Shown here: piece by piece, positions 1 to 12,706 of the stretch
Layout: each line of letters begins with the position of its first letter
Numbering within the stretch: position 1 is the first letter of the stretch
Source of the DNA: Eremomyces bilateralis CBS 781.70
Lineage: Eukaryota; Ascomycota; Dothideomycetes; Eremomycetales; Eremomycetaceae
Assembly (NCBI RefSeq): GCF_010015585.1
Contig: NW_022985083.1
Coordinates: 296,223 to 360,222 of the forward strand
Length of the DNA stretch: 64,000 bases
Reading direction: 5' to 3'
Program-made: the position numbers and the translations under genes
Notes under the pieces: model-generated
The model's database searches: none
Seen by the model: only the letters and a program-made list of their open reading frames with translations
What the model was told of the DNA's origin: nothing

Positions 1-2
1 AG

Positions 3-443
3 GAGTTCGCTCCGTCCAGCAAATATACCAACAGCACCGACATCCCCCTCGTCATCTGCGGCGACTTCAACTCCGAGCCCACATCCGCCGTCTATGATCT
101 CGTGGCGCGCGGCTCCCTCCCCGCGCACCACGACGACCTCGACGGACGCGACTACGGGCCCTTCTCGACGGCCGGCATGTCGCATCCACTCACCCTAAAA
201 TCCGCATACGGCGCCGTCGGCGAGTTGCCGTTCACGAACTACACGCCGGACTACCAAGGGGTGCTCGACTATATCTGGTACAGCAGCAACACGGTGCGGG
301 TGAAGGGGCTGCTGGGCGAGGTGGATCGGGAGTATCTGAGGAAGGTGCCCGGGTTTCCAGACTGGAACTTTCCTAGCGATCATTTGCCGTTGGTGGCGGA
401 GTTTGCGGTGACGCCGCGGCGGAAGGGCGCGGGGAAGATGTAG
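3..443 (+). CDS. ccr4: CCR4 deadenylase, C-terminal part (5' end outside window)
   Basis: This is the last 146 residues of the catalytic subunit of the CCR4-NOT deadenylase, which shortens mRNA poly(A) tails in the cytoplasm. The open frame enters from the left edge and ends at TAG 441-443. What is visible is the C-terminal half of an endonuclease/exonuclease/phosphatase fold: the metal-site motif GDFNSEP at residues 19-25 of this fragment and the closing SDHLPL motif near residues 125-130, followed by a short basic tail. Both motifs are intact. The leucine-rich repeats expected upstream in CCR4 lie outside the window, so the name rests on the nuclease half only; other members of the fold, such as the Ngl proteins, are less likely. 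The gene converges on nop9. Confidence 0.85.
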   Translation, partial: EFAPSSKYTNSTDIPLVICGDFNSEPTSAVYDLVARGSLPAHHDDLDGRDYGPFSTAGMSHPLTLKSAYGAVGELPFTNYTPDYQGVLDYIWYSSNTVRVKGLLGEVDREYLRKVPGFPDWNFPSDHLPLVAEFAVTPRRKGAGKM

Positions 444-850
444 TGAGCGGGCGTAGGGTGCTTTCTTGCCCTCCTTTGGGATTGTTTTGTCATTTAGCTG
501 TGCCTGAGTGCGGTCGTTTGGGGTTTGGGGTTTGAACTTGATGAAGGGACTTATGTATGGATTAGCGTTTCTTTCCTATGACTCAGATATTGTATCACAA
601 CCGCGTTTCTTGATAGAATGCAATGTATATGCTCTACAAGCTCGTTAATTCTTTGTATTTGGTAGGAGAACGAAGTTTGGTAATATCTGCATACGCCCTG
701 TCGCTTCAAGCCTGGAGTTCACGCGCGAATGCACAATATTTAGCATATACCATTCGCCTTTTCAAACTATAACCCCTATCACGCAACTACAATCCGGCCC
801 ACATTATCTCCCCCATCTCCTTTCAGCATCTTCAAAACAATCCAAAATCC
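444..850. other. Intergenic region between convergent ccr4 and nop9
   Basis: These 407 bp hold the 3' untranslated regions of two converging genes. No ORF, RNA gene or repeat is evident. The stretch is A/T-richer than its flanks, as expected for fungal 3' ends. Confidence 0.6.
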
Positions 851-3386
851 CTATGCCCCAGCCTCCGCCCCAGTCTCCTTCCCCTTCCCCCTGCTAGCCA
901 CACCCTGCGCGTTCGCGGACGAATAGTGCCTCGCCATCGCCTTCTCCCTCCTCGCCTTCTCCGCAACATGTCGTTCCCTCGCGCGATCCATCGCACTCTT
1001 CGGCTTCCCCTGCCCTGCCTGCGCACCGGCGGGCCCCTTCGCAAACTTCGCGTCACGCTGCCCATGCCCCGACGCACCAGGTGCACGCTGCGGCCACTGT
1101 TGCTCCTCCTTCCCTACCTCCGCACCACTCTTCCGCTCACCGCCATCCGGCCACCCAACAAACCCAACCGCCTCGACCTCTTCCTTCATCCGCCTAGTCC
1201 ACTCTCTTCTGTCCCGCTTATACAGCTCCATCTTCCAGTTCTTCCACACCCACCGCCCGATCCGATGGCCGCGGAACTGTTCCTCGGCCTCCACGAGCTC
1301 CTCGGCGACGCGGTCACGCATGAACGCGAGGCCGGCAGTCCCGGTCCAGATGGCGTCGACGACGCGGCTGGCGGAGGGGTCGAGGGCCATGGGGGCGAGG
1401 TGGCCGTAAAAGGTGGCGATGAGCTTGCGGCGGGTGACGACGGACGCGTGGGGAACGGTGAGGGCGGAGACGAGGAGGGGGGAGAAGTAGGGGGAGTAGG
1501 CGAGAGAGAGGGTGGAAGGAGGGGGGAGGGTGGAGAGAGAGGTGAGGAGGAGGGTGCTGAGGGGGGAGGGGTGGGAGGTGATGGTTTGGGAGAGTTTCGA
1601 GACGTGGGGGTGCGGCTTTGGGGTGTCGGGTGGTGGACCGAAGTTGGTTGGGTTGGCGGCATCGGTGGAGGTTGGGTCGGAGGGTAGGTCAGAGAGGTGG
1701 AGGAATTGGGCGATGTCGAAGCTATCGTTTTCGGCATGGTAGATTGATTGGAGTTCCGAGGCGATGGGGCCCGTGTCTACTTCTCGAGCATAGCATCGTT
1801 CGATGAGGGTTCCCACGACTTGGTAACGATTCCGTCGAAACAAGTCGCCCATGGCTGGAACGATTTCGTTTCGGGCCTCCTCGAGGTCGTTCTTCCCGAA
1901 CCGTTCTAGGACGCGAGACACGACATACATCGCGACTTCGTTCCGTGCTAGTGTCGCTAGCTTTCCCTGGAACAAATCCCTGGAGATGGCTTTGAATGCT
2001 TTGCTCGGCGCATGGGTAATGATGGTTTCCAGCAGCCGTGCGCCGACTGTCTCGTACATCAGCCCATTGATAAATTGTCCGCTGCCGCTTTCTGGTGTCA
2101 TGGGGTCGTCAGGCAGTAGGCGGTAAATAATGGACGCCGAATCCTTGGCGACATTCTTCCCGAAGTTGGTCAATTCAATTTTGAGCAATAATTGAAGCGT
2201 CGGGTTCGCAACGGGATGTGTCGCAAGCGCTCGCAGCGCATTGGTGTCAAGCTGCTCGACCATGCCATACATCAGCTCCTCCATTGCCTTTTTGAACTCT
2301 TTGGACACTTCACGGGGAGCCAAGAGTTCGTCATTCTTCTGATTCTCCAATCCGTAGACCACGTTGTTCTCCTTCTTCTTGCTACGGATGAGCGACCTCG
2401 ATGTGGACGGATTGACTGATGGGGATGCGTCGGATAGAGGTGATCCAGAAAGCACTAATAGTAGTACTCGGAGTGCATGCGACGCAAATCGATGAGACAT
2501 GAAGAACCCGACATGTGGGCGCAATTCTGCCGCGGTATTGAGAAAGTACGTTCCCATGGATACGAATTTGTCGCCGCTAGGATCCATATCAATCTCGACT
2601 TCCGTTGACTTGGCGTCACCGACGGGGACATGCAGCTCTTGCGTTACCACAGTAGCGGCATGGATGAAAAGGGCCTCGCAACAATGAGATGCGAAGCGAT
2701 GTCGGACCAGGTGTGAGAAACTGAAATTTGAAACAAGAACGATTAGCTTGAGACTCCATATTTTGACGCCAGCTGTGGTTCAGCGACTTTGGCAAGGACA
2801 GGGCAGACCAAATCATGGTAAGAACGAAATGGAGGAATACATACTTTCCACTGAACGCTCGAAACAAGGCTTTCAACTGATCCGAACTTGACAGCAAGAT
2901 CATACGCTCCAACAGCCGGGAAACACCCTGGCTTGACGCAATCTTGATTTCCTTCCCTTTGGCTTCACGAAAGACATTGGTCAGGAACACTGCTCGCTCT
3001 TCGGGATCGGCAAATGTGTTGGCCTCAAGCTGCTCATCCGCGCTCTTGAAGTATGCCTGTTCAGATTCGTCTAATAGGCCATAGAAGGGCATGGCACCAA
3101 GGTCTGCTGGAACTCCAGATTCTTCTAAAGCATCTCCAGTCAGGTCCACGCGCATGAAGTCTTGTCCCATATCGTCCTTGATGGGAGCATTGTGCTTTTC
3201 AGGGTCGTATTTATGCTTTTCGGGGGCATTTTTCTTTTCACGGTCGGGTTTATGTCGTTTAACAGCCGGAACGTATTCCTGGACTTCTTGTGTGGAAAAT
3301 TCTTCTTGCTGCAGCTCGGATTCTTCTTCGAGCTTCCTCTTTTTGTTCTCGGCGCGACGGCCACGCTTCTTGTTTTCGCGAGGCAT
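851..3386 (-). CDS. nop9: Nucleolar protein 9 (Pumilio-repeat ribosome biogenesis factor)
   Basis: Two exons, 3386-2845 and 2720-851, are joined across a 124-nt intron (donor GTATGT at 2844, acceptor CAG at 2723-2721), giving 803 residues. The protein starts with a very basic segment (MPRENKKRGRRAENKKRK) suited to nucleolar targeting. A helical Puf-like repeat region follows, including FSHLVRHRFASH across the splice junction, ALATHPVANP, NEVAMYVVSRVLERF and RNRYQVVGTLIERC. This arrangement matches Nop9, which binds pre-rRNA during 18S maturation. The C-terminal part, from about residue 560, is basic and alanine-rich. The middle of exon 2 is strongly pyrimidine-rich on the coding strand, which creates long antisense ORFs that I regard as shadows. 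The gene is divergent from tip20. Confidence 0.9.
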
Positions 3387-4580
3387 GATGGATATGCGGA
3401 GGGAGTCGAGTGTGGATCCAACAGCTAAAGAAAGACAAGAAGAGTAGAGAGGGTCGTGGAAAATCTGCGCAGCAGTATCAGAAGAGGAAGAAGTGTTTTG
3501 AACAGTCTGACAATCTCCGCACTTCGTATATCAGATGTTGACAGGGATCGGGAATACGAAAGTGTCTAGCAGGAACAGCTGAAGACCATAAATGTTATAT
3601 AACGGCGATACAGCAGTGTTTAAAATCGTAGTTGATTGGAGACACAGCAGCCAGAGCACGCTACGCCAGCGGCAATATTGCAATAATTCACTTCGACCTC
3701 GTCGTCGCAGCACGAATGGATCAGGCAATGGAGCTTGAACGGTGCAGCGATGTCAAATGATATACGACCGAAGATGGAACCAACCGCAAGAACAAGGTTA
3801 GGAGATTGGTTGTTCTACGCGTGGTGCGTTGTATAGTGTACGGAAGGTGTTTCACCAAATGTTCATTGATATCGTGAAGGAAAATTTTAGCGGGCCGATC
3901 TGAGGAGTGGAGCAGGGATGTCATCGATCAGTTCGAATGCAACCAGCAGTTCAACAGTTGAGGTTTCACTCCTTTTCGGCTGCAGGCGGGTGGCATCCGT
4001 ATCTAGAAATAATCCCAAAATCCCAAGTTACTCTACAGTGTATAACCAAAGTTCAAAGTGTTAAGCTGCCGCCCTTGTAGAGTATCAAGATGTTGGATAT
4101 TCACCTTGGAAGTTGGAACGCGTCGCGGTATCTTCCAGCCCTCTGATTGGCTGGATGTCCTGAAGCGACCTCACCTCATGCTCCTACTGTAACTACAAGG
4201 AGAAAGATCAGATGTATCCTAAACCTCCAAGACTCAATAATTCCTCTGTCTTTCCTTCAGACTAAAATATAGTGGCAGAAGTGGTCTAGGATCGTGGTGT
4301 TCATTGTCTTGATTTCTTTTATTGCGTGTCGTGCTACTGTCATCTATCGACAGGTTTCTTGCTGTGGGGCAGATATCGTGTCCACTTCGCCTGATTCATT
4401 GCAACATTGAGCCACTCCAAGGCCATTCAATTTGGTTAAAGTTACTGGGCAAAGCCATCTTATTCTCTCCCCAAAGGACTGCACTAGCGATATATCCGAA
4501 AACCAACCATCGACGGTATTGGGCTCCTGCGTCATTCGCTGAACACGCCAGCGGCGGCATCTACTACTCACCCTTCCGCC
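3387..4580. promoter_or_regulatory. Divergent promoter region of nop9 and tip20
   Basis: This stretch of about 1.2 kb lies between two divergently transcribed genes. Small ORFs at 3531-3924 (minus) and 4322-4636 (plus) have no recognisable content. The only defined structure is the inverted repeat around 4134-4155. No TATA box can be assigned with confidence. Confidence 0.5.
4134..4155. promoter_or_regulatory. Inverted repeat containing a reverse CCAAT box
   Basis: TCCAGCC (4134-4140) and GGCTGGA (4149-4155) form a perfect 7-bp inverted repeat with an 8-nt spacer. The spacer and right arm contain ATTGG (4146-4150), the reverse of CCAAT, the site of the fungal HAP complex. It lies in the shared nop9/tip20 promoter. 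The role is inferred only. Confidence 0.3.
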
Positions 4581-7500
4581 ATGCCATCCACTGTCCAGTC
4601 CTCCATCCCATCATTCCCACGCGAGAATACGGATGACCGGACCTCTCGTGTAGCGGACTATGTGGATGACAAGCTGCAAACTTTAGCCGATTTGGAAGAT
4701 CTAGATGCGCTGCTCTCAAATGTCCGCCAACAGCATGAGCTGCTCAAGCAACAGGTATGTCATCCGATCTGGTCATGGCCTCTTTAGTACGATATTCTAT
4801 AAACCCATTGAAGAGTTGTCTCTCCATTTGCGGTTACTAGCGCTGCCACTATATCTTGACCATACCTCGTCTGGGAATGGCATTATTCCATCTCTGCGTC
4901 TCCAAGCCCTTAGATCCATCTACGGGCAACATCGGCGTCTCTGCTAACTCTCGATTCAGCTCGTTTCCGCCGAATCAAGCCTCCAAGAGACCCAATCGGC
5001 CTCCCAGAGTGGCTCCGATGATCTGATCCATCGCGGGGCGAACCTCACCGCCCGGCTTGGCAAGCTGGATCAGGACCTCCTCACTGTGACGGGTTCATCG
5101 GTTAGCGACGATGCCATGCAAAAGTTTGAGAATAGCATGGGCAAGTTACGGCAACTTGACATAGCCGATGGATATTTCCGACTGCTGAAAGACGTAGATG
5201 AACTGAGGTGAGTCCGGGATCATTCTGGAGATATTCACGCGATCCGCTCCCCGTTGTCTTCAACGCCTCGCGTACATGGACGAATGAACGGAAAATCTGA
5301 CTATGGTTATAGTTCGCAATGCCCGAAAGAACTTGAGAAGTCTCACCGGTCTGCACTCGACACTTTCCGCCGTCTGCAAACTCTCAACGCAGCTCTTGGG
5401 CCTCTGCAAGTGGACGCAGAAGGCGCCGCGCCACACCTGCTCGATCATGTTGCGGACATCACCAGCTCAGTGCGTGGGACGATAAAGGAAACGCTTGCCA
5501 AAGAACTCCGCAGTATCCTGTCTGAGTGTGGCTGGCCGAGCAAGGAAGCCATGGTTCCAAATAATCTGCGCGACCAGTTCGACGAGTCCGTGCGGAAACT
5601 ATTGGATCTTCAGCTTCCTGAGCTAGGGAGCGAAGATGGGATGTCGAGAAGCATGGCAGCGAGCATGCAAAGAGGCAAAGGGAAGCAGGCAGCGGTGTTG
5701 CTGCCGATCGAGGTCCTGGCCGCCCCGCTTGAATTGCGTTTCCGGTACCACTTTACGACGGGACGTGCAACGGATAGAATTGACCAGCCGCAAATGTTCC
5801 TATCCGCAGTTTTGGACATGCTGAGCACGCACGAGACATTTGTGATGGAGCATGTGCAGCCGATCTTATCCGCATACTTCGGTGAGCTTTCCACCAAGAA
5901 CAACACGTTACTCAAAACATATGGCGATGCGATCTCGGCGTTCATAACCACCCTCTTACCCATGGTGAGAAAGAAAGTCAACGGAATGCTACCAGGCATC
6001 GACAAGGCTCCCCCTCAGCTGCTGAGTCACCTTGTCGACGAGCTTTTGACGTTCGACACTGCGCTCAGGGATGACTGGCAATATGACGAACCCGGGAACG
6101 GAAATGCCAATGAAAACGGGTGGTGCGGATTGGCTTGGGAATTGTTGGTGCTCAAAGGCTATTTCCCGAAATGGTTACAGATTGAGAATGATTTCGCTCT
6201 TGCGAGATACGAGGAGATTGTCAATACCTCAGGAAGTTTCGAAATCGATTACGAGGGGGTGGACGCGAACGCTACAAAGCCAACCAAGGCAGCAATCCGA
6301 TTACATGACCTCCTGGAGAACACCACAGGTAAGAAACCATCTATATCACATCTACAACAGCTCTAACCCCTTCTTAGACAGGTACAGCCGCCTCCCCTCT
6401 TTCTCCCACCGTCTCCGCTTCCTCATCGACATTCAAATCCAAATGCTCGACCTCTTCCACAGCCGGCTCCACTCCTCTCTCGAAGCCTACCTCTCCATGA
6501 CCTCCGGTGTCCTCGGCCGCAGCGTCCAAGGCATCAGCCGAGAAGAGCAAGCCCACCTTATGGGCCTCGGCGGCCTCGACCGCCTATGCCGCGTATACGG
6601 GTCTGCTTCCTTCCTCGAGGCCGCGATGCGTGATTGGAGCGACGAGCCGCTTTTCCTAGACATGTACCGCACGTTACAAGAGCGCGTCCGCGGCCGCGCC
6701 CCCTCGCCCTCGCCCCTTGCGAACGACACTAACGACAATGACGAGCCGAATCCGACCGCCGAGACCGACGCCGCCATGACCTCCAGTAACCCCGCAATCG
6801 CAGGTACCATGACCGCCTCCGACATCGCCGCCCGCACCTCTACCGCCGTACTCGCCGCCGCAGACGACGACCTCGCCCCCAGCACCGCCCCCCAGTCCCC
6901 CACCGCCTCCGTCTTCGACGAGACCGCCGGCGCCTATAACCGCCTGTGCGCCCGCACCGAGGGCATCCTCACCGACGCGGTGCTGCGGAACGTGCGGGAG
7001 GCACTGACCCCTTACCTCCGGACCGCGGGGGCGTCGTTCGCGTCGTTGTCGAGCAGTGGCGCCGTTTCGGGTCCGGCTCATTCACCGGCGGGGTTCGATC
7101 GGAATAGCCCCGGGTCCCCCGACGTGCAGCCCGTTCTCGCGGCCATTCGCTCGCAGCTTGGGTTCCTTGCGAGAGGGCTGGCGCCCGGTCCGGTGAGGCG
7201 GATCGCGAGGCGGGTGGTGGCGACGGTGGACACGGCGATGTGGAGTGCGTTGGTGGGATGGCGGATCAGTGGGGGAGGGGCGGCGGTGTTGATGGGAGAT
7301 ATTGGGGCGTTAGCGGGGACGATGGAAGGGCGGGGAGCTGGGGGGGTGGCGGGGACGGTGTTGAAGGGGGTGAGTGTGGAGTTGTTTTTGGAGGGGAAGA
7401 GTGGGGAGGCGGCGAGGGTGTTGGGTGTGAGGGTCAAGGGACGGGGGCTGATGGAGGGGGAGAAGGAGGAGGAGGAGAGGAAGGGATGGAAGGGGGAAGA

Positions 7501-7642
7501 GTTGGGGCTGTGGGAGGTGGAGAGGAGGTTGTTTGCGGATAATGAGAGTGCCAGAAGGGTGTTGGAGGAGATGGAGATTGTGAAGTTGAGCGTGGCTCAG
7601 GCAAGGCAGGCGTTGAGGTGTCGAGTGGAATTGGGTAGTTGA
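4581..7642 (+). CDS. tip20: RINT1/TIP20 family ER tethering factor
   Basis: Four exons (4581-4754, 4960-5207, 5313-6328, 6378-7642) give a 900-residue protein. Introns have canonical borders (GTATGT...CAG, GTGAGT...TAG, GTAAGA...TAG). The family (yeast Tip20, animal RINT-1) is the core of the Dsl1/NRZ complex, which tethers Golgi-derived COPI vesicles to the ER. Evidence: an N-terminal heptad-like region (VADYVDDKLQTLADLEDLDALL) followed by the conserved block PLELRFRYHFTTGRATDRIDQPQ and by FSHRLRFLIDIQIQMLDLFHSRL across the last intron. Residues about 555-640 are a low-complexity Ala/Pro/Thr insert. The last 400 nt of the coding strand are extremely purine-rich, with G-runs that could fold as quadruplexes. 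Start chosen: the first ATG of the exon carrying the coiled region. Confidence 0.85.
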
Positions 7643-7994
7643 TGGAATTGATCCTTATGATCTATTAAATTCTTACTAATATATGCAATTGTTTATATCT
7701 CCAATTTCGATATCAATGCCTCGTACCTGTATTTATGTAGACGTCACTGTCGATGCCCCTCTCGCTGATTGGTGGGGAGGGGGGAAGCTCCTCTGTGAAT
7801 TTCCATCGTCACTCAGTGTGTTGATCCCGAAATCCAGTAAAGAACAAATATAGCCGTGATTTTGGCTCGCTTGAAGTTCAACTGCTTTATGTGCGTTAGT
7901 GCTTTTCACCTTCTGCTGCCCAAATCTTAGAGACCGTTCATATTCTTATGGATGTCCGCGAACCAGCCGACCATCAACATTCTGAGGAGGAAGC
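7643..7994. promoter_or_regulatory. Spacer between tip20 and ski3
   Basis: This 352-bp stretch holds the 3' end of tip20 and the promoter and 5' UTR of ski3. A short G-rich block lies at 7771-7786. No ORF or repeat is seen. Confidence 0.5.
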
Positions 7995-10900
7995 ATGTCG
8001 TCCATCAAAGCTGCGCTGAAGGCAGCTAAAGGTGCCCTAGATGCTCAACAATATGATGAGGCCATTGAGAAAGCAAACGAGGTGCTCAAGTCCGATGGCA
8101 AGAACTATTTTGCGTATGTGTCAACCTGTGGCCTACCCTACTTAAAGACTCTGAGCTAAAATCCTCTCAAGGCGACTGTTCCTCGGACGCGCTCTCGACC
8201 GAAAAGGTCAGAAGCAGGAAGCCGCTCAAGCATATCAGGCTGCCGCGAAGCTCAAACCCGACGATGACCAAGCGTGGATTGGTTTACGGAGTGTTTATGA
8301 GACACAAGGGCCGAATAAACTGAAGGAGTACATCTCGGTAACCAGGAAGCTTACCGAGATATATGCCAATTCGTAAGGAACTGAGGTGTCTTTGAGACGG
8401 ATAGATCTGACAATGGAGCGATAGGGATGATAAAGACCGCTGTTTCGCTGCACTCGACAAGGTCATCCAATTCGCGAAGAATCATGGAAGCAAGCTCCAA
8501 TACGCGGCGGCGCTGGAGCTGCAACTTCCGGATTCGCCCGCGTACGATTGCCTCGAAGGACGGATACCGCGACCAGCCTATACGTACATCACGATCGCCG
8601 ATGTACTCGAGGCGGAGGAGAAGTCACGAATCAACCGCGAGATCGGCGAACGAAGAACTAGAATCGGTGCCCGCATCGCACAAGTCACCGTGGAAGTCAA
8701 ACTCGAAGTGCTTGGGACCAGCAAGCTGGAGGAGATTTACCAGAACATCATCGATTGGACAAGCGACGACGAGACACGGCGACAATACGAAGAAAGGCTG
8801 CTTCAACGAGCGGTCGAGGTTCTCGAGGTGCTGCCGCCACAGGAAAAAGGCACAAAGTTGGTGCAGGTACAGAAGCTGGCGCATGATATGGTGATCATCG
8901 AGCATCCGTTCGAGCCAGCTTGGAATATCGAGATCGAGTGGCAGGACGGCGACAGCCTAGCTGAATGGGACCAATTGACACTGCGCCAGTACATTGCGTT
9001 CTTCCCGGATAGTGGACTCTCCAAGGTGCTCAACGGTTTCTTGGAGTCCGAAATCAGCCCGTTTCCAGCCAAGGCCGCCGAAAAGAAGGAGGATACTGCA
9101 GATACTGAAGCTGAAGAAGAGACGCTCGCACCTGAAGATAGGCTGGTTATGATGATGGACGGACTTACGGAAGCCAAGCACTCGGCACTCGCGCACAGGA
9201 TCATGGCGACTTTCTACTCACATTTAGAAGAGCACCAACTGGCCGTGGATATCGCCAGAGACGGAATTTCACTCACACAAGCCATCGCTGACGGGTGTGG
9301 GCTGTCAGTGCAGAAGAACTTGGACGATTTACGATGCATCCTTGCGTATGCTTTTGTCCATTACCAATCCCCGAGGAACCACCCACAAGCCAAAGCCATC
9401 TTCCACGAGATCCTAAGACGACGGCAAGATCTCACTCCCGCCCTTCTCGGCATTGGTCTCATCCTACAAGAAGAGCAGGACTATACCTCCGCAATCTCCT
9501 TCCTCGCCAAAGCTCACGAACGGGATCCCTACAACGCCCAGATCTTCAGCGAACTCGCCTGGTCCAAAGCCCTCAACGGCGACTACCAATCCGCCCTCCC
9601 CGATCTCCTACAAGCTCTCTCCGCCCTCTCCCCCACCGAACCCCGCCTTCGCGACCTCCGCGCCCAAATCCTCCACCGCATCGGCGCCTGCCAATGGGAA
9701 CTCAACCCCACCCGCCTCGCCCGCAAAGACCGCTCCGGCGCCTACACAAACTTCCTCGCCTCCATCAAAGCGAACATCAACCACGCCCCTCCCTACACCG
9801 CCCTCGGCATCTACTACGCCGACTACGCCCGCGACCGCAAGCGCGCCCGCCAATGCTTCCAGAAGGCCTTCGAGCTATCCGCCGCTGAAACGTTAGCGGC
9901 GGAGCGCCTCGCGAAGGACTACGCCGATCTGCGCGACTGGGACGTCGTCGAGATGATCGCGCGGCGGGTCATCGACTCGGGCTACGCGAAGCCGGCGCCA
10001 GGGTCGCGGCGGAAGGGGCTCAGCTGGCCATTCGCAGCGCTCGGGGTGGTGCAGATCAACCGGGCGGATTACCCCGGTGCGATTGTGAGCTTCCTTGCGT
10101 CCGTGCGGATCGACCCAGGCGAGTATCATTCGTATGTGGGGTTGGGTGAGGCGTATCATAACTCGGGGAGGTATAACTCGGCGGCGCGGACGTTGCGGTA
10201 TGCGGAAAGTCCGGATGATGGGGTCGAGATGCGAAAGCCGGAGGAGACGTGGTTCGCGGAGTATATGTTGGCGAATGTGAATCGGGAGTTGGGGTTGTTC
10301 GATGAGGCGATTGAGATGTATGAGGCGGTATTGAAGGGACGGCCGGAAGAGTTTGGGATTCAGATTGCATTGCTGCAGACGCTTGTTGACCGAGCTTGGA
10401 GGAATATTGAGGTTGGTTTCTTTGGACGCGCGTTTGATAGCGCCGTTGGAGCTTTGGCTGTCGCAGCGAGGATTGCGAAAACGAAACCGGATGCCTTCAA
10501 TCTCTGGAAATCGGTTGGGGATGCTTGCTCAGTCTTTACCTACACTCAGGCGCGATTGTCTGAAGTGCCGTTTGAGAACATCATCGCGTTGCTCAAGAAA
10601 GGCGTTGAAGTGAGCCAGTACGAGTTCTTTGCGGACGTTGACGGAGTTGATGGCTCGTGCCTTGAAATGCCGAAAGAAGAGGACGGAGTTTCGATTACCA
10701 TCATTCAATTGAGACGATGCGTCGAAGCTGCGATACTTGCACAGAAACGCGGTATCATGCACACATTGCAAGACATTCACGCGCAAGCGGTCGCCTGGTA
10801 CAATCTAGGGTGGACGGAGTACCGAGCACATACGTTGCTCGAGCGATATTCTTCTGCTGAACCCCGCCTGAAGAAATCACTCCGTGCCGCCATGCGCTGC

Positions 10901-12391
10901 TTCAAGCGTGCCATCGAGCTCGAAGCCTCCAACTCGGAGTTCTGGTGTTCCCTAGGAGTCGTGACCACGACATTGAACGCCAAAGTCGCGCAGCACGCCC
11001 TTGTCCGATCGATCAACATCAACGAGCGCAATGTCCGAGCCTGGACGAACCTGGGGGCTTTGTACCTTATCCATAAGGACTATGAACTCGCCCATCAGGC
11101 GTTCACTCGTGCTCAGAGCACCGATCCGGACTACGCAAATGCCTGGGTGGGAGAGGGCATTTTGGCTGGCCTTTGTGGCGATAGGAAGGAGGCCTTACAG
11201 CATTTCACCCACGCGTTCGAACTCGCGGAGTCGTCATCGAAGCTCACGAAGGAGATGTTCTCGGTCACCAGCTTCGATGCGGTTGTTGACGAAGCGCATA
11301 AGAGCGTACAACCCAACGCCACGCAAGACGTCGTTCGCCCGCTGTTTGCGCTGCGCCAGCTAGGCCTCCAAGTCGCGGACGACGCTGTCTTCTCCCACCT
11401 CCGCACCCTCTACCTCGAACGCGTCCAAGACCACGAGCACGCAGCCCTAGACCTCGACATCCTCTCTTCCCGCTTCGAGGAAGAATACGAGGCCACCGAA
11501 TCCACACAATCCATGCTCCGTTTCGCCCAAGCGAAAGCGGACGCAGCCCGCAACAAGCTCGCGCTGAGGGACTTTGAATCCGCGATTGACGACGCCGATC
11601 TCGCCACGCAGCTCGCGGAAGGAGACGAGGAAGACGAAGACGAATCCTCGAAAGGAACAGAAACCGCCAAAGACATGCAGCGCATCCGCCTCTCTGCCCG
11701 CCTCACCCAAGGTCTTGCCCGCTACTATCAATCCGACATGGACGGTGCTCTCGCCGCCTTCCGCGCCGCGCTGCACGACAGCGCCAGCTCCCCAGACGTC
11801 GTGTGCCTCCTCGCGGAGGTGCTCTGGGCAAAAGGCGGCCCAGGCAGCGACGAGCGCACGGTGGCGAAGGAGCAGCTGTTCGCGGCGATCGAGCGGGTGC
11901 CGGAGCACGTCGGCACGGTGGTGCGGCTGGGGGTGATGGCGGCGATCGAGGCGGATGAGGCGGCAGCGGAGGCGGTGCAGGTGGAGTTGCTGGGAATGCG
12001 GATGCGGGAGGACTTGGACGAGGGGACGCGGGCGAGGGTGGAGCGGGTGTTGGATGCGTTGGTGGAATTAGTGGGTGGTGGGGAGGCGGGGGCGGAGCGG
12101 AGGAGCGCGGTGTTGACGAGCGTGATGATTTCGCCGGGGATGCCGCATGGGTGGATGGAGGTGGCAGAGTTGGGGGAGGAGGCGGGGATGGAGGGAGAGA
12201 CGCGGTTCGCGAGGGAGATGGCGGTCACGACGGCGTGGAGGGCGGTGCCGCCGAGGGGGACGCTGGGGCCGGAGGAGTTGGCGAGGGCGCTGGCGGATGA
12301 AGGGACGGTGGCGAGTGCGCAGAGGGCGGTGATGGCGGCGCCGTGGGATGTCGCGGGATGGACGGCGCTGAGTCGGAGGGTTGTCGCATGA
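7995..12391 (+). CDS. ski3: Superkiller protein 3, TPR scaffold of the Ski complex
   Basis: Three exons (7995-8113, 8172-8372, 8425-12391) encode 1428 residues. Ski3 is the tetratricopeptide scaffold that joins Ski2 helicase and Ski8 and feeds mRNA to the cytoplasmic exosome. TPR helices run from the first residues (AKGALDAQQYDEAIEKANEV) through the whole protein. Examples are AYQAAAKLKPDDDQAWIGL, FLAKAHERDPYNAQIFSELA, NLGALYLIHKDYELAHQAF and ANAWVGEGILAGLCGDRKEA. Length and repeat pattern fit Ski3. The two first introns are 58 and 52 nt; the first uses an AAG acceptor. An acidic patch (EGDEEDEDESS) interrupts the C-terminal repeats. The gene converges on the CBS/PB1 gene. Confidence 0.9.
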
Positions 12392-12706
12392 GATCGCTAC
12401 TACGGACGACGGACTACGATATATGATATGAAGCGCATCAACCACTGTAGGCATAGGATTGGACAGGCGATTAATTGTATATATGATGGGAAGAGTGGAA
12501 TGTCCGCCTGCTGGCATTAGATGATAACATGCTCTATGATCATTAACTGGAATAGAAGATTGCACATGACTCATCCTTTCCCTCTGAAGACCTGCCTGCC
12601 TTGACGGAGGGAACTGTTACTAGTAGAATTTCACGCGCTTCAAAGAACAAAACTACCTCACCTGGGCGAATTTGACGCTGGATATAACATCGTGCTAGCT
12701 GCAATG
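12392..12706. other. Intergenic region between convergent ski3 and the CBS/PB1 gene
   Basis: This 315-bp stretch holds two facing 3' ends. It is A/T-rich with ATATATGA-like runs near 12420-12485. No gene or repeat is seen. Confidence 0.55.

Noticed and set aside
926-1687. 253-codon plus-strand ORF opposite nop9
   Set aside because: It is the antisense of a pyrimidine-rich exon. The product is low-complexity Arg/Pro then Gly/Glu, while nop9 is clearly coding on the other strand.
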